Shown here piece by piece: positions 26,051-34,411 of a stretch of DNA of 64,000 nucleotides. This DNA is from Lachnospiraceae bacterium UBA1759. Lineage in GTDB: Bacteria > Bacillota > Clostridia > Lachnospirales > Lachnospiraceae. The position numbers and the translations under genes were made by a program. The stretch covers positions 1-64,000 of the forward strand of contig DCHF01000003.1 in NCBI GenBank assembly GCA_002315555.1. Direction: 5' to 3'. The notes beneath the pieces are model-generated. The model ran no database searches. It had not been told where the DNA came from and was given only the letters and a program-made list of their open reading frames with translations. The first letter of the stretch is position 1. Each line of letters starts with the position of its first letter.

Positions 26051-28345
26051 TTGAGTATGGACAATAAATACAGAGTACACGAGGTGGCAAAGGACTTCGG
26101 TCTTGCCACAAAAGATATTACGAATATCATGACCGAGCGTCTGACTACGCCGAAAAACCATATGCAGGTGCTTTCCGATGACGAATTGAACGTCATCTTC
26201 GAAACCCTGACGCAGGCGCATCAGGTCACAGATCTTGAGGCGTTCCTCACCCCCAAAAAGGTCGCCGAGCCTGCCCCGAAAAAGGAAACTCCCGCCGCCG
26301 AACCCACAAAGGAGGAAGTCGCAGAGCCGAAGGTCGAAACGAAGCAACCCGAACGTCAGACTCCCGCAAAGGGCACTAAGGTCATTGTCGACACCCGCAA
26401 AGGCGGTCAGGTCGACCTCGGACGTTACGACGAACACGTCGACGAACTTGTCCCGGACAAGGCACAGAATATTTCCTCCGCCAAGCAGAAGATCAAACGC
26501 AATTCCGACCGTCGTCAGCAAAACAACTTCGGTCAGAAGCGTCGTCAGGAGGAGCAGGAAAAGATGGCTCGTCTTGCCGCTGCCGCCGCCAAAAAGCCGC
26601 AACTCAAGATCACCATTCCCGATGAAATTTCCGTCGGCGAACTTGCGTCCCGTCTGAAAAGAACGGGCACCGACGTTGTCAAAGCCCTCATCAAGCAGGG
26701 TATTATGGCATCCGTTTCCGAAGTCATCGACTACGACACTGCCGCGCTGATCGCCATGGATCTCGGCGCAAAGGTCGAAAAAGAAGTCGTCGTCACCATT
26801 GAAGACCGCCTCATCGACGTCAGCGAAGACGATCCCGCCACCCTCAAACCGAGAGACCCGGTCGTTGTCGTTATGGGACACGTCGACCACGGAAAAACCT
26901 CACTGCTTGACGCGATCCGCAAGACCAATGTCGTTTCCGGCGAAGCCGGCGGCATTACCCAGCACATCGGCGCTTACCGCGTCAAACTCAAAGACAGGTA
27001 TATCACCTTCCTTGACACACCGGGACACGCCGCATTTACCTCCATGCGCGCCCGTGGCGCACAGGTCACCGACGTTGCAATCCTGATCGTTGCCGCGGAT
27101 GACGGCATCATGCCGCAAACCATCGAAGCGATCAACCACGCAAAGGCGGCCAAAGTTCCGATCATCGTCGCCATCAATAAAATGGATAAACCCGACGCAA
27201 CCCCGGATCGCGTTATGCAACAGTTAACGGAATATGACCTCGTCCCGGAAGACTGGGGCGGCGATACCATCGTTTGCCCGATCAGCGCACTCAAAGGCGA
27301 CGGTATTCCGCAGCTTCTCGAAATGGTTCTTTTGAGTGCGGATATGCTCGAACTCAAAGCCAATCCCGACCGCACCGCACGCGGTACCGTCATCGAAGCA
27401 AAACTCGATGCCGGTCGCGGTCCGGTCGCAACCATTCTCGTTCAGAACGGTACCCTCAAATCCGGCGATGTTATCATTGCCGGCAAAAGCGTCGGTCGTG
27501 TCCGCGCCATGCGTTCCGACCGTGGTGACCGCATTGAAAAGGCTTATCCGTCGTGGCCGGTCGAAATCACCGGTTTGGGCGAAGTTCCGGATGCGGGCGA
27601 CCTGTTCTACGCAGTCGAGGATGAAAGAATGGCGCGTGAACTTGTCGAACAGCGCAAGTATGAGGAAAAGATGAGTGGCAACACCGCCGCCAAGGTCTCC
27701 CTCGACGATCTGTTTGCACAAATTCAGGAAGGCAATGTCAAGGAACTGAATATCGTTGTCAAAGCCGATGTTCAGGGCTCCGTCGAAGCCGTTAAGGCAT
27801 CTCTTGAAAAACTCGGCAACGAAGAAGTCCGCGTCAAGGTCATTCACGCCGCCGTCGGTGCCGTCAACGAATCCGACATTATGCTTGCCACCGCTTCCAA
27901 CGCCATCATCGTCGGCTTTAATATCCGTCCGTCTGCGGCGATCTCCGATGCCGCCGAACGCGCCGGCGTCGATATGCGTATGTACCGTATCATTTACGAC
28001 TGCATCGAAGAAATCGAAGCCGCCATCAAGGGTATGCTTGCACCGACCTTCCGTGAAGTTGTCCTCGGTCACGCCGAAGTCCGCCAGACCTTCAAGGTTT
28101 CCAAGGTCGGCACCATCGCAGGTTGCTATGTTCAGGACGGTAAAATCGTCCGCAACTGCACCATCCGTCTCCTGCGCGACGGCGTCATCGTACACGAAGG
28201 CGAACTTTCGAGCCTGCGCCGCTTCAAAGACGACGTCAAAGAAGTTCTTTCCGGCTATGAATGCGGTCTTTCCATTGATCGTTTCAACGACCTTAAAGAA
28301 GGCGACATCATCGAAGCCACTGCTACCGAAGAAGTCAAAGCCTAA
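26051..28345 (+). CDS. infB: Translation initiation factor IF-2
   Basis: IF-2 is the GTPase that brings initiator tRNA to the ribosome. The protein has 764 residues: a short IF2-N module (about 1-60), a Pro/Lys/Glu-rich linker, a second IF2-N domain near 185-235, and the G domain with GHVDHGKTS (about 276), DTPGH and NKMD, then domains II-IV. I chose TTG at 26051 because AGGAGG is seven bases away; the ATG two codons later would be 13 bases from it. Confidence 0.96.
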   Translation: MSMDNKYRVHEVAKDFGLATKDITNIMTERLTTPKNHMQVLSDDELNVIFETLTQAHQVTDLEAFLTPKKVAEPAPKKETPAAEPTKEEVAEPKVETKQPERQTPAKGTKVIVDTRKGGQVDLGRYDEHVDELVPDKAQNISSAKQKIKRNSDRRQQNNFGQKRRQEEQEKMARLAAAAAKKPQLKITIPDEISVGELASRLKRTGTDVVKALIKQGIMASVSEVIDYDTAALIAMDLGAKVEKEVVVTIEDRLIDVSEDDPATLKPRDPVVVVMGHVDHGKTSLLDAIRKTNVVSGEAGGITQHIGAYRVKLKDRYITFLDTPGHAAFTSMRARGAQVTDVAILIVAADDGIMPQTIEAINHAKAAKVPIIVAINKMDKPDATPDRVMQQLTEYDLVPEDWGGDTIVCPISALKGDGIPQLLEMVLLSADMLELKANPDRTARGTVIEAKLDAGRGPVATILVQNGTLKSGDVIIAGKSVGRVRAMRSDRGDRIEKAYPSWPVEITGLGEVPDAGDLFYAVEDERMARELVEQRKYEEKMSGNTAAKVSLDDLFAQIQEGNVKELNIVVKADVQGSVEAVKASLEKLGNEEVRVKVIHAAVGAVNESDIMLATASNAIIVGFNIRPSAAISDAAERAGVDMRMYRIIYDCIEEIEAAIKGMLAPTFREVVLGHAEVRQTFKVSKVGTIAGCYVQDGKIVRNCTIRLLRDGVIVHEGELSSLRRFKDDVKEVLSGYECGLSIDRFNDLKEGDIIEATATEEVKA

Positions 28346-28357
28346 TCGGAGGAAAAC

Positions 28358-28726
28358 ATGGCAGGAAGAATTGACAGCATCAACGAAGAAGTCCGCCGTG
28401 AACTTTCCGTGGCGATCCGAACGGTCAAGGATCCGCGTGTCAACGGGCTTATCAGCATTACGAGTGTCAGCGTGACGCCCGATATGCGCTATGCAACCGT
28501 GTATATCTCCACCTTCGGCGACGAAGAAAAAAACAAAGATGTCCTGAAAGGGCTGAAAAGTGCCGCCGGATATCTGCGCCGTGAACTTGGAAGAAAATTA
28601 CAACTTCGCTATATCCCGGAACTTCTGTTCCGCGAGGATCACTCCATCAAAGAGGGTGCGCATATTCTCGACCTGCTCTCGCAGGTGAAACCGCCCCGGG
28701 AGAATTCCGATGAACCAAATGACTGA
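28358..28726 (+). CDS. rbfA: Ribosome-binding factor A
   Basis: RbfA aids late 30S maturation and 16S rRNA 5'-end processing. This 122-residue KH-like protein has typical stretches DPRVNGLISITSVSVTPDMRYATVYIS and LRRELGRKLQLRYIPEL. GGAGG precedes the start, 12 bases after infB. It overlaps nrnA by 17 bases. Confidence 0.95.
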   Translation: MAGRIDSINEEVRRELSVAIRTVKDPRVNGLISITSVSVTPDMRYATVYISTFGDEEKNKDVLKGLKSAAGYLRRELGRKLQLRYIPELLFREDHSIKEGAHILDLLSQVKPPRENSDEPND

Positions 28727-29660
28727 TCTTGCAAATTTACTCCGTGCTTCCGATAATATTGCGCTTTTGACGCACCGTCGCCCGGATGGCGATACCGTCG
28801 GAAGTGCTGCGGCGATCTGCCGCGCACTCCGCGCCATCGGCAAAAACGCATATATCATGCCCGATCCCGCATTTACCGCACGCCTTTCGGTCATGACCGA
28901 CGGTTTACTGGCACCCACGGATTTTCAGCCGAATTTCATCCTTGCCGTCGATTTCGGCACTGCATCCCGTGCCACCGTCGCCTATGAAAATCAGGTGCTG
29001 AACGCGGTCATCGATCACCATCCGACCTCGTCGGATGTTCCCGCAGGAAGCGTGGTCGAGCCCGAATCTGCGGCAACGGGAGAACTCGCATTTCTTTTGA
29101 TCGAAGAACTCGGCGTGGCACTTGACGAAGCGATGGCTTCCGCGATCTACACCGCAATTTCGACCGATACGGGATGTTTTCTTTTCTCGAATACCACCGC
29201 ACGCACTCATCGTATTGCCGCTGCCGTTACGGAAGCGGGTGCGAAAGTCAAAGAAATCAACAACGCTCATTTCGCCGTGAAAACACGCGGTCGGATTGCC
29301 GTGGAAACCCTTGTGCGCAGTCATACCGAATTTTATTTCAGCGGAAGGCTCGCCATTTGTTTCGTTTCCCGGGAAGAAGAACAGACTGCTAGCACGAACG
29401 AAGATGATTTTGACAATATTTCCAACTTGACCAAGGACATCGAAGGCGTGGTCGTCGGTGCAATGTTGCGCGAACTCGAAAACGGTTGCATCCGCGTTTC
29501 GCTCCGTACTTCATCTCCGATCGACGCGGCTGAAATCTGTTCCGCATTCGGTGGCGGGGGGCATTCCCGTGCCGCCGGCTTTACCTCCGGTAAAAAAGCC
29601 GAATGGGTTACGGAAGATATTAAGAGTGCCGTAGAAAGCAGACTGCCATGCAGGGATTGA
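28710..29660 (+). CDS. nrnA: DHH-family nanoRNase/pAp phosphatase NrnA
   Basis: The enzyme degrades RNA dinucleotides and 3'-phosphoadenosine 5'-phosphate. The 316-residue protein has the DHH motif in NAVIDHHPTS, metal ligands in HRRPDGDTVGS and VDFG, and the DHHA1 motif GGGGHSRAAGF near the C-terminus. Overlap with rbfA and truB shows translational coupling. Confidence 0.92.
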   Translation: MNQMTDLANLLRASDNIALLTHRRPDGDTVGSAAAICRALRAIGKNAYIMPDPAFTARLSVMTDGLLAPTDFQPNFILAVDFGTASRATVAYENQVLNAVIDHHPTSSDVPAGSVVEPESAATGELAFLLIEELGVALDEAMASAIYTAISTDTGCFLFSNTTARTHRIAAAVTEAGAKVKEINNAHFAVKTRGRIAVETLVRSHTEFYFSGRLAICFVSREEEQTASTNEDDFDNISNLTKDIEGVVVGAMLRELENGCIRVSLRTSSPIDAAEICSAFGGGGHSRAAGFTSGKKAEWVTEDIKSAVESRLPCRD

Positions 29661-30520
29661 TCATTATCAATAAATCCCGTGGGTGGACATCCCACGACGC
29701 CGTGGCAAAACTCCGCGGAATTTTGCATGAACGGCGAGTCGGTCACGCGGGAACGCTCGATCCGATGGCGGAAGGCGTTTTGCCCGTGATGATCGGTCGC
29801 GCCACACGCGCATCCGACTTTTGCTCCGGGTGGGACAAGGAATATATCGCCACCGTCCGACTCGGTGTGACAACCGATACCTATGATATTACCGGCACCG
29901 TCATCAACGAAAGCCCGGTAAATATTTCAAAAAACGACTTTATTTCTGCCTGCGATCGCTTTGTCGGCGAAATCAATCAACTTCCGCCGATGTATTCCGC
30001 CATTCAAATCGACGGAAAGCGACTTTATGATCTCGCTCGTGCGGGGAAAACCGTCGAGCGCGAAACACGCAGAATCCATATTTATTCGATCACGCAGGAA
30101 GGCAACGACGGCAATGATTACCGCATCCGCGTCGCCTGCTCCAAGGGCACTTATATTCGCTCGCTCGCCTATGACATCGGGCAAACGCTCGGTTGCGGTG
30201 CCACGCTTTCCGGACTGATTCGTACAAAAACCGGTCCGTTTTTGCTTGAAAACGCCCATACGATCGACGAAATCAAATCCGATCCGACGGGTTGTATTCT
30301 ACCGACAGATTCGTTGTTTGCCGAATTTCCGCGCATTGAACTGTCGGGAAAGGCGGAAAAACTGATCCGTTGCGGCGGTGATATTTCATCCGCCGATTTT
30401 GACATTGACGACGGAAGATGCCGCCTTTACGGCGAAAACGGTGAATTTTTGGCGATCGCCGTCAAAGACGGCGAAACGATCCATACCGAAAAAAGCTTTT
30501 TCGAGGTTTCGCATGACTGA
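29648..30520 (+). CDS. truB: tRNA pseudouridine(55) synthase TruB
   Basis: TruB converts U55 of the tRNA T-loop to pseudouridine. This 290-residue protein has the catalytic D38 in GHAGTLDPMAEGVLP and the family opening GLIIINKSRGWTSHD. It overlaps nrnA by 13 bases and ribF by eight. Confidence 0.95.
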   Translation: MQGLIIINKSRGWTSHDAVAKLRGILHERRVGHAGTLDPMAEGVLPVMIGRATRASDFCSGWDKEYIATVRLGVTTDTYDITGTVINESPVNISKNDFISACDRFVGEINQLPPMYSAIQIDGKRLYDLARAGKTVERETRRIHIYSITQEGNDGNDYRIRVACSKGTYIRSLAYDIGQTLGCGATLSGLIRTKTGPFLLENAHTIDEIKSDPTGCILPTDSLFAEFPRIELSGKAEKLIRCGGDISSADFDIDDGRCRLYGENGEFLAIAVKDGETIHTEKSFFEVSHD

Positions 30521-31385
30521 AAAAGTTTACGCACTTGGTTTTTTTGACGGAGTTCACATCGCACACGCGGACCTGCTCCGAAAAACCGTTTCAATCGCGG
30601 TTGAAAAAGGGCTCACGCCCGCCGTACTGACCTTTGACCGTCAGCCGGGCAATGTCCCTCTTTTAACCACGACCGAGGAACGAATTCGCATCATTCATGA
30701 CGAATTTGGAATTCACGACGTCACCATTCTGCCGTTCACGGATGAATTGCGCAACACCCCGTGGAAGGATTTTCTTGAAAATATTCTGATCAAAGATCTC
30801 TCTGCCGCATATTTTGTCACAGGCTACGATTACCGTTTCGGGAGCAATCGTGAAGGTGACGCGTCCCTTTTATTGCACGAATGTGCAAGGCGCGGCATAG
30901 GATGCGCGGTAATCGACAAGGTCGTCAGCGACGGCGTCGTCGTCAGTTCCACCGCCATCCGTTCCATGGTAGCGGCGGGGGAAATGACGTGTGCCGCGGC
31001 ATTTCTCGGGCGCAATTTCGCCTACACCGGCGTGATCGCTCACGGTGCACACCGCGGAACGGAGTTCGGCGCACCGACAATCAATTTAGCGATCGGCGAC
31101 GATCTCGTCCGTGCAAAATTCGGCGTCTATGCTTCCAAAACCGTTCTCGACGGCGTTGCATATCCGTCGGTGACAAATATCGGTGTTCGCCCGACCGTGG
31201 TCGAAACCGATATTCCGAATGCCGAAACGAATATTCTGGGCTTTTCCGCCGATGTGTATGGAAAAAAAGTTCGCGTAGAACTTGTCAATTTCCTTCGTCC
31301 CGAACAAAAATTCAACAATACCGCGGCTCTTATGGCACAAATTGAAGCCGACAAAATACGAGCAAAAGAAATTCTCGCACAATAG
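30513..31385 (+). CDS. ribF: Bifunctional riboflavin kinase/FAD synthetase RibF
   Basis: RibF makes FMN from riboflavin and then FAD. It has 290 residues from ATG 30513, which overlaps the truB stop. The FAD synthetase domain (about 1-180) shows GFFDGVHIAH, GYDYRFGSNREGD and SSTAIRSMVAAGEM. The riboflavin kinase domain shows GTEFGAPTINL and VTNIGVRPTV. Confidence 0.94.
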   Translation: MTEKVYALGFFDGVHIAHADLLRKTVSIAVEKGLTPAVLTFDRQPGNVPLLTTTEERIRIIHDEFGIHDVTILPFTDELRNTPWKDFLENILIKDLSAAYFVTGYDYRFGSNREGDASLLLHECARRGIGCAVIDKVVSDGVVVSSTAIRSMVAAGEMTCAAAFLGRNFAYTGVIAHGAHRGTEFGAPTINLAIGDDLVRAKFGVYASKTVLDGVAYPSVTNIGVRPTVVETDIPNAETNILGFSADVYGKKVRVELVNFLRPEQKFNNTAALMAQIEADKIRAKEILAQ

Positions 31386-31396
31386 GGGATAAGTTC

Positions 31397-31831
31397 ATGG
31401 AATACAGTGAAAAAGTTCTCGAACATTTCCGCAATCCGCGAAATTCCGGTCAGCCCGAAAAGTTCAACGCAATGGGCATGGCAGGCAACGCGAAATGCGG
31501 CGATGTCATGAAGATATTTTTGGAAATCGAAGATGACAAAATCGCCGATGTCGGCTTCAAAACCTTCGGTTGTGCCGCCGCCGTCGCCGCCTCCTCTATG
31601 GCAACCGAACTCATCAAAGGTCGTACCATCGAAGATGCGCTTGCACTGACAAATGACGATGTTGCCAATGCACTCGACGGTCTTCCGTGGGAAAAAATGC
31701 ACTGTTCCGTTCTTGCGGAGCAGGCGATCAAGCAATCCGTCGCCGACTATTATAAACGGCAGGGCATTGATCCGACGCCCATTGTCGGCGTGCTGGACGA
31801 CGGATTCGGACACATGGACGAAAATTACTGA
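31397..31831 (+). CDS. Iron-sulfur cluster scaffold, IscU/NifU N-terminal type
   Basis: This 144-residue scaffold has the three cluster cysteines C34 (NAKCGD, with D36), C59 (FGCAAA) and C103 (MHCSVLAEQA). It assembles iron-sulfur clusters before transfer to target proteins. No cysteine desulfurase gene is adjacent, so sulfur must come from an enzyme encoded elsewhere. It follows ribF by 11 bases and may be co-transcribed with it. Confidence 0.92.
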   Translation: MEYSEKVLEHFRNPRNSGQPEKFNAMGMAGNAKCGDVMKIFLEIEDDKIADVGFKTFGCAAAVAASSMATELIKGRTIEDALALTNDDVANALDGLPWEKMHCSVLAEQAIKQSVADYYKRQGIDPTPIVGVLDDGFGHMDENY

Positions 31832-31870
31832 TTGTAATTTTATAAATTAAAACAACGAGGTGTAATCAAA

Positions 31871-33271
31871 ATGATCAACACTGAAAAGACAATGGAAAAG
31901 ATTGTTGCCCTTTGCAAGGGCCGCGGCTTTGTGTATCCCGGCAGTGAGATATACGGCGGTCTTGCGAACTCCTGGGACTATGGCCCTCTCGGCGTTGAAT
32001 TCAAGAACAACGTCAAGCGTGCCTGGTGGAAAAAATTCGTTCAGGAATCCAAGTACAATGTCGGTCTGGATGCCGCGATCTTGATGAATCCGCAGGTTTG
32101 GGTCGCTTCCGGTCATGTCACAACCTTCAACGATCCGCTTATCGACTGCAAAGCGTGCAAAATGCGTCATCGTGCCGATAAACTCATTGAAGATTGGCTC
32201 AAAGAAAACCCGATGGACGGCGTGAATGTCGAAGCCATGACCAATGAAGACATGGTCGCCTTCATCCGTGACAACAAAATTCCGTGCCCGGGTTGCGGCA
32301 AGAGCGACTTCACCGACATCCGCAAATTCAATCTGATGTTCAAAACGCATCAGGGTGTCACCGAAGACAATTCCACCGAAGTCTATCTCCGTCCCGAAAC
32401 AGCGCAGGGTATTTTTGTCAACTTTAAAAACATTCAGCGCACCACCCGTAAAAAGGTCCCGTTCGGCGTTGCCCAGGTAGGAAAAAGTTTCCGTAACGAG
32501 ATCACTCCGGGCAATTTCATCTTCCGTATTCGTGAATTCGAACAAATGGAACTTGAATTCTTCTGCGAACCGGGTACCGACCTCGAATGGTTTGCATATT
32601 GGCGTGAATTCTGCCGCAACTGGCTTGTCACTCTCGGTTTAAAGGAAGAAAACCTTCGTCTGCGTGACCATGAAAAGGAAGAACTCGCCTTCTATTCCAA
32701 GGCAACTACGGACTTTGAGTTCCTGTTCCCGTTCGGATGGGGCGAACTTTGGGGCGTTGCCGACCGTACCGACTACGACCTCACCCAGCACGAAAAGACC
32801 TCCGGCCAGGATCTCAGTTATTTCGATCAGGAAAAGAACGAGCATTATGTCCCGTACGTCATCGAGCCTTCCCTCGGTGCCGACCGTGTCACGCTTGCGT
32901 TCCTCGTCGAGGCTTATGACGAAGAGGTCGTTGACGCCGAAAAGAACGACACCCGTGTCGTTATGCATTTGCATCCGGCACTTGCACCGTTCAAGGCGGC
33001 GATCCTCCCGCTTTCCAAGAAACTTTCCGATAAGGCGGGCGAAATCTACGATGAACTTGCCAAAAACTTCATGGTCGATTACGACGAAGCCGGCTCCATC
33101 GGTAAACGTTATCGCCGTCAGGATGAGATCGGCACGCCGTGGTGTGTTACCTACGATTTCGATTCCGCGACCGATGGCTGTGTCACCGTTCGTGACCGTG
33201 ACACCATGACGCAGGAGCGCGTGAAGATCGATGAACTGGTGAAGTACTTCGAAGAGAAGATGGCCTGGTAA
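31871..33271 (+). CDS. glyQS: Glycyl-tRNA synthetase, homodimer type
   Basis: This 466-residue class II synthetase charges tRNA-Gly. Motif 2 region RPETAQGIF and VAQVGKSFRNEITPG, motif 3 GADRVTLAFL, the zinc-site cysteines CKAC and CPGC, and the C-terminal anticodon domain are all visible. No T-box precedes it; only 39 bases separate it from the scaffold gene. The last 60-90 bases use GAG, AAG and GTG codons in the style of the following region, unlike the rest of the gene. Confidence 0.95.
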   Translation: MINTEKTMEKIVALCKGRGFVYPGSEIYGGLANSWDYGPLGVEFKNNVKRAWWKKFVQESKYNVGLDAAILMNPQVWVASGHVTTFNDPLIDCKACKMRHRADKLIEDWLKENPMDGVNVEAMTNEDMVAFIRDNKIPCPGCGKSDFTDIRKFNLMFKTHQGVTEDNSTEVYLRPETAQGIFVNFKNIQRTTRKKVPFGVAQVGKSFRNEITPGNFIFRIREFEQMELEFFCEPGTDLEWFAYWREFCRNWLVTLGLKEENLRLRDHEKEELAFYSKATTDFEFLFPFGWGELWGVADRTDYDLTQHEKTSGQDLSYFDQEKNEHYVPYVIEPSLGADRVTLAFLVEAYDEEVVDAEKNDTRVVMHLHPALAPFKAAILPLSKKLSDKAGEIYDELAKNFMVDYDEAGSIGKRYRRQDEIGTPWCVTYDFDSATDGCVTVRDRDTMTQERVKIDELVKYFEEKMAW

Positions 33272-33322
33272 TAAGAGAAAGGACCGGAGATCCCGTGCGG
33301 ATGCCGGAAATGAATCGAGTAT

Positions 33323-33360
33323 AAAAAAGATCCCCCGGAGTGATCCGGGGGATCTTTTTG
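33323..33360 (+). terminator. Terminator after glyQS
   Basis: A 12-bp stem AGATCCCCCGGA/TCCGGGGGATCT (33329-33340 and 33345-33356) with a GTGA loop is followed by a T-run. The rest of 33361-33460 shows no gene. Confidence 0.9.
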
Positions 33361-33460
33361 TTTTCTTTGGAAAATACACCTTTATCTGCAATCGATGTCC
33401 CTTTTCTGCAACGGATACGGCTGTTTCCGGTCTTTTTATGAGAGGGGGCAGTGCTCCGGC

Positions 33461-34189
33461 TCAGTTCCACGCCCCGTCGATCGGAATGACGGCGCCGGTC
33501 AGGTAGAGCGGAGAGGAAGCAAGAAGGGCCACCAGTTCCGCGACCTCTTCCGGCGTGCCGAAACGGCCGCAGGGGATCTCCTCGCAGAGCGCTTCGCGTT
33601 CATCTGCGGAGAGGTTACGGTTCATTTCCGTATCGATGGCACCGGGGGCCACGCAGTTGACCTGGATGCCGGAAGGCGCCAGTTCCTTGGCAAGCGCTTT
33701 TGTGAAGGATATGATGCCGCCCTTTGTTGCGGAGTATTCGGTCTCGCAGGAGGCCCCGTAGAGTCCGTGTACGGATGAAATATTGATGATGCGGCCGCTG
33801 TGAGCGGAAAGCATCGGCCGGACGACGGCTTTGGACATCCGGATGACCGAGGAAAGGTTCGTGTGCAGGATGGAGAGCCAGTTTTCATCGGAGGAGTCCT
33901 GGAAGAGCTCCACATGGGAAATGCCGGCGTTATTGACCAGAAGATCCGGTGTGCCGAAGCATTCCGTGGCATAGTTCACCAGCGCTTCGCAAACGGGAGC
34001 GGAAGAGAGGTCTCCGGTAAAAACGGCGGCTTCCGCGCCGAGGGAGAGCACCTCGTTTTTGAGGCTTTCCAGCGCATCCGTACTGTGATGACCGGCCAGG
34101 ATCAGGCGGTCTTTTTCCTTTGCAAACTGCAGCGCGATCGCCCGGCCGATGCCGCGGGAAGCGCCTGTGATGATGATCGTTCTGTTCAT
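33461..34189 (-). CDS. Short-chain dehydrogenase/reductase (FabG-like)
   Basis: This is a 242-residue NAD(P)-dependent oxidoreductase with the Rossmann motif GASRGIG (9-15), NNAG (86-89), catalytic Ser near 138, and Y152 and K156 in EYSATKGG. The end LTGAVIPIDGAWN is typical of FabG-like SDRs. It could be a 3-oxoacyl-ACP reductase, but no fatty-acid genes are near, and many SDRs of this class act on sugars. Start 34189 follows GAAAGG at nine bases. Confidence 0.88.
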   Translation of the reverse strand: MNRTIIITGASRGIGRAIALQFAKEKDRLILAGHHSTDALESLKNEVLSLGAEAAVFTGDLSSAPVCEALVNYATECFGTPDLLVNNAGISHVELFQDSSDENWLSILHTNLSSVIRMSKAVVRPMLSAHSGRIINISSVHGLYGASCETEYSATKGGIISFTKALAKELAPSGIQVNCVAPGAIDTEMNRNLSADEREALCEEIPCGRFGTPEEVAELVALLASSPLYLTGAVIPIDGAWN

Positions 34190-34281
34190 GTCACACATCC
34201 TTTCTGCGCTCAAGTATAGCGTAAAAGAGAGGAGATGTAAAGACACGCGGGATTCATCGAAAATTCACGGAATTTATTACG

Positions 34282-34380
34282 GATTTGTTACAAAACAGGG
34301 GGTTGCACCGGCCATTCGATATTGACAAAAAGGCGTATAATTGGTATACTGATGATGCGTTAATATTTATGTAACAAATC
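34282..34380. repeat. 11-bp inverted repeat flanking the NlpC/P60 promoter
   Basis: GATTTGTTACA (34282-34292) and its exact reverse complement TGTAACAAATC (34370-34380) bracket the promoter at 34322-34350. Each contains a TGTWAC core reminiscent of half of a WalR box, though the full direct-repeat WalR consensus is not met. Confidence 0.55.
34322..34350 (+). promoter_or_regulatory. Promoter of the NlpC/P60 module
   Basis: A perfect TTGACA (34322-34327) and TATACT (34345-34350) are 17 bases apart. The leader to 34412 is about 55 bases, too short for a c-di-AMP riboswitch. Confidence 0.8.
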
Positions 34381-34411
34381 ACGCCGCCCTGTGCGGTAGT
34401 TTGGAGAATAG

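Noticed and set aside
27224..28195. 323-residue frame antisense to infB
   Set aside because: Shadow of the IF-2 coding strand with no ribosome site or recognisable domain.
31832..31870. Possible T-box before glycyl-tRNA synthetase
   Set aside because: Only 39 bases separate the genes, too few for a T-box, and no T-box core sequence is present.
33361..33460. Possible small gene or mobile element at the composition break
   Set aside because: No ORF with a ribosome site, transposase fragment, inverted repeat or integration-type tRNA end is visible there.
34351..34411. Possible c-di-AMP riboswitch before the NlpC/P60 gene
   Set aside because: Such riboswitches often precede wall hydrolases, but the leader is only about 55 bases and lacks the conserved blocks.
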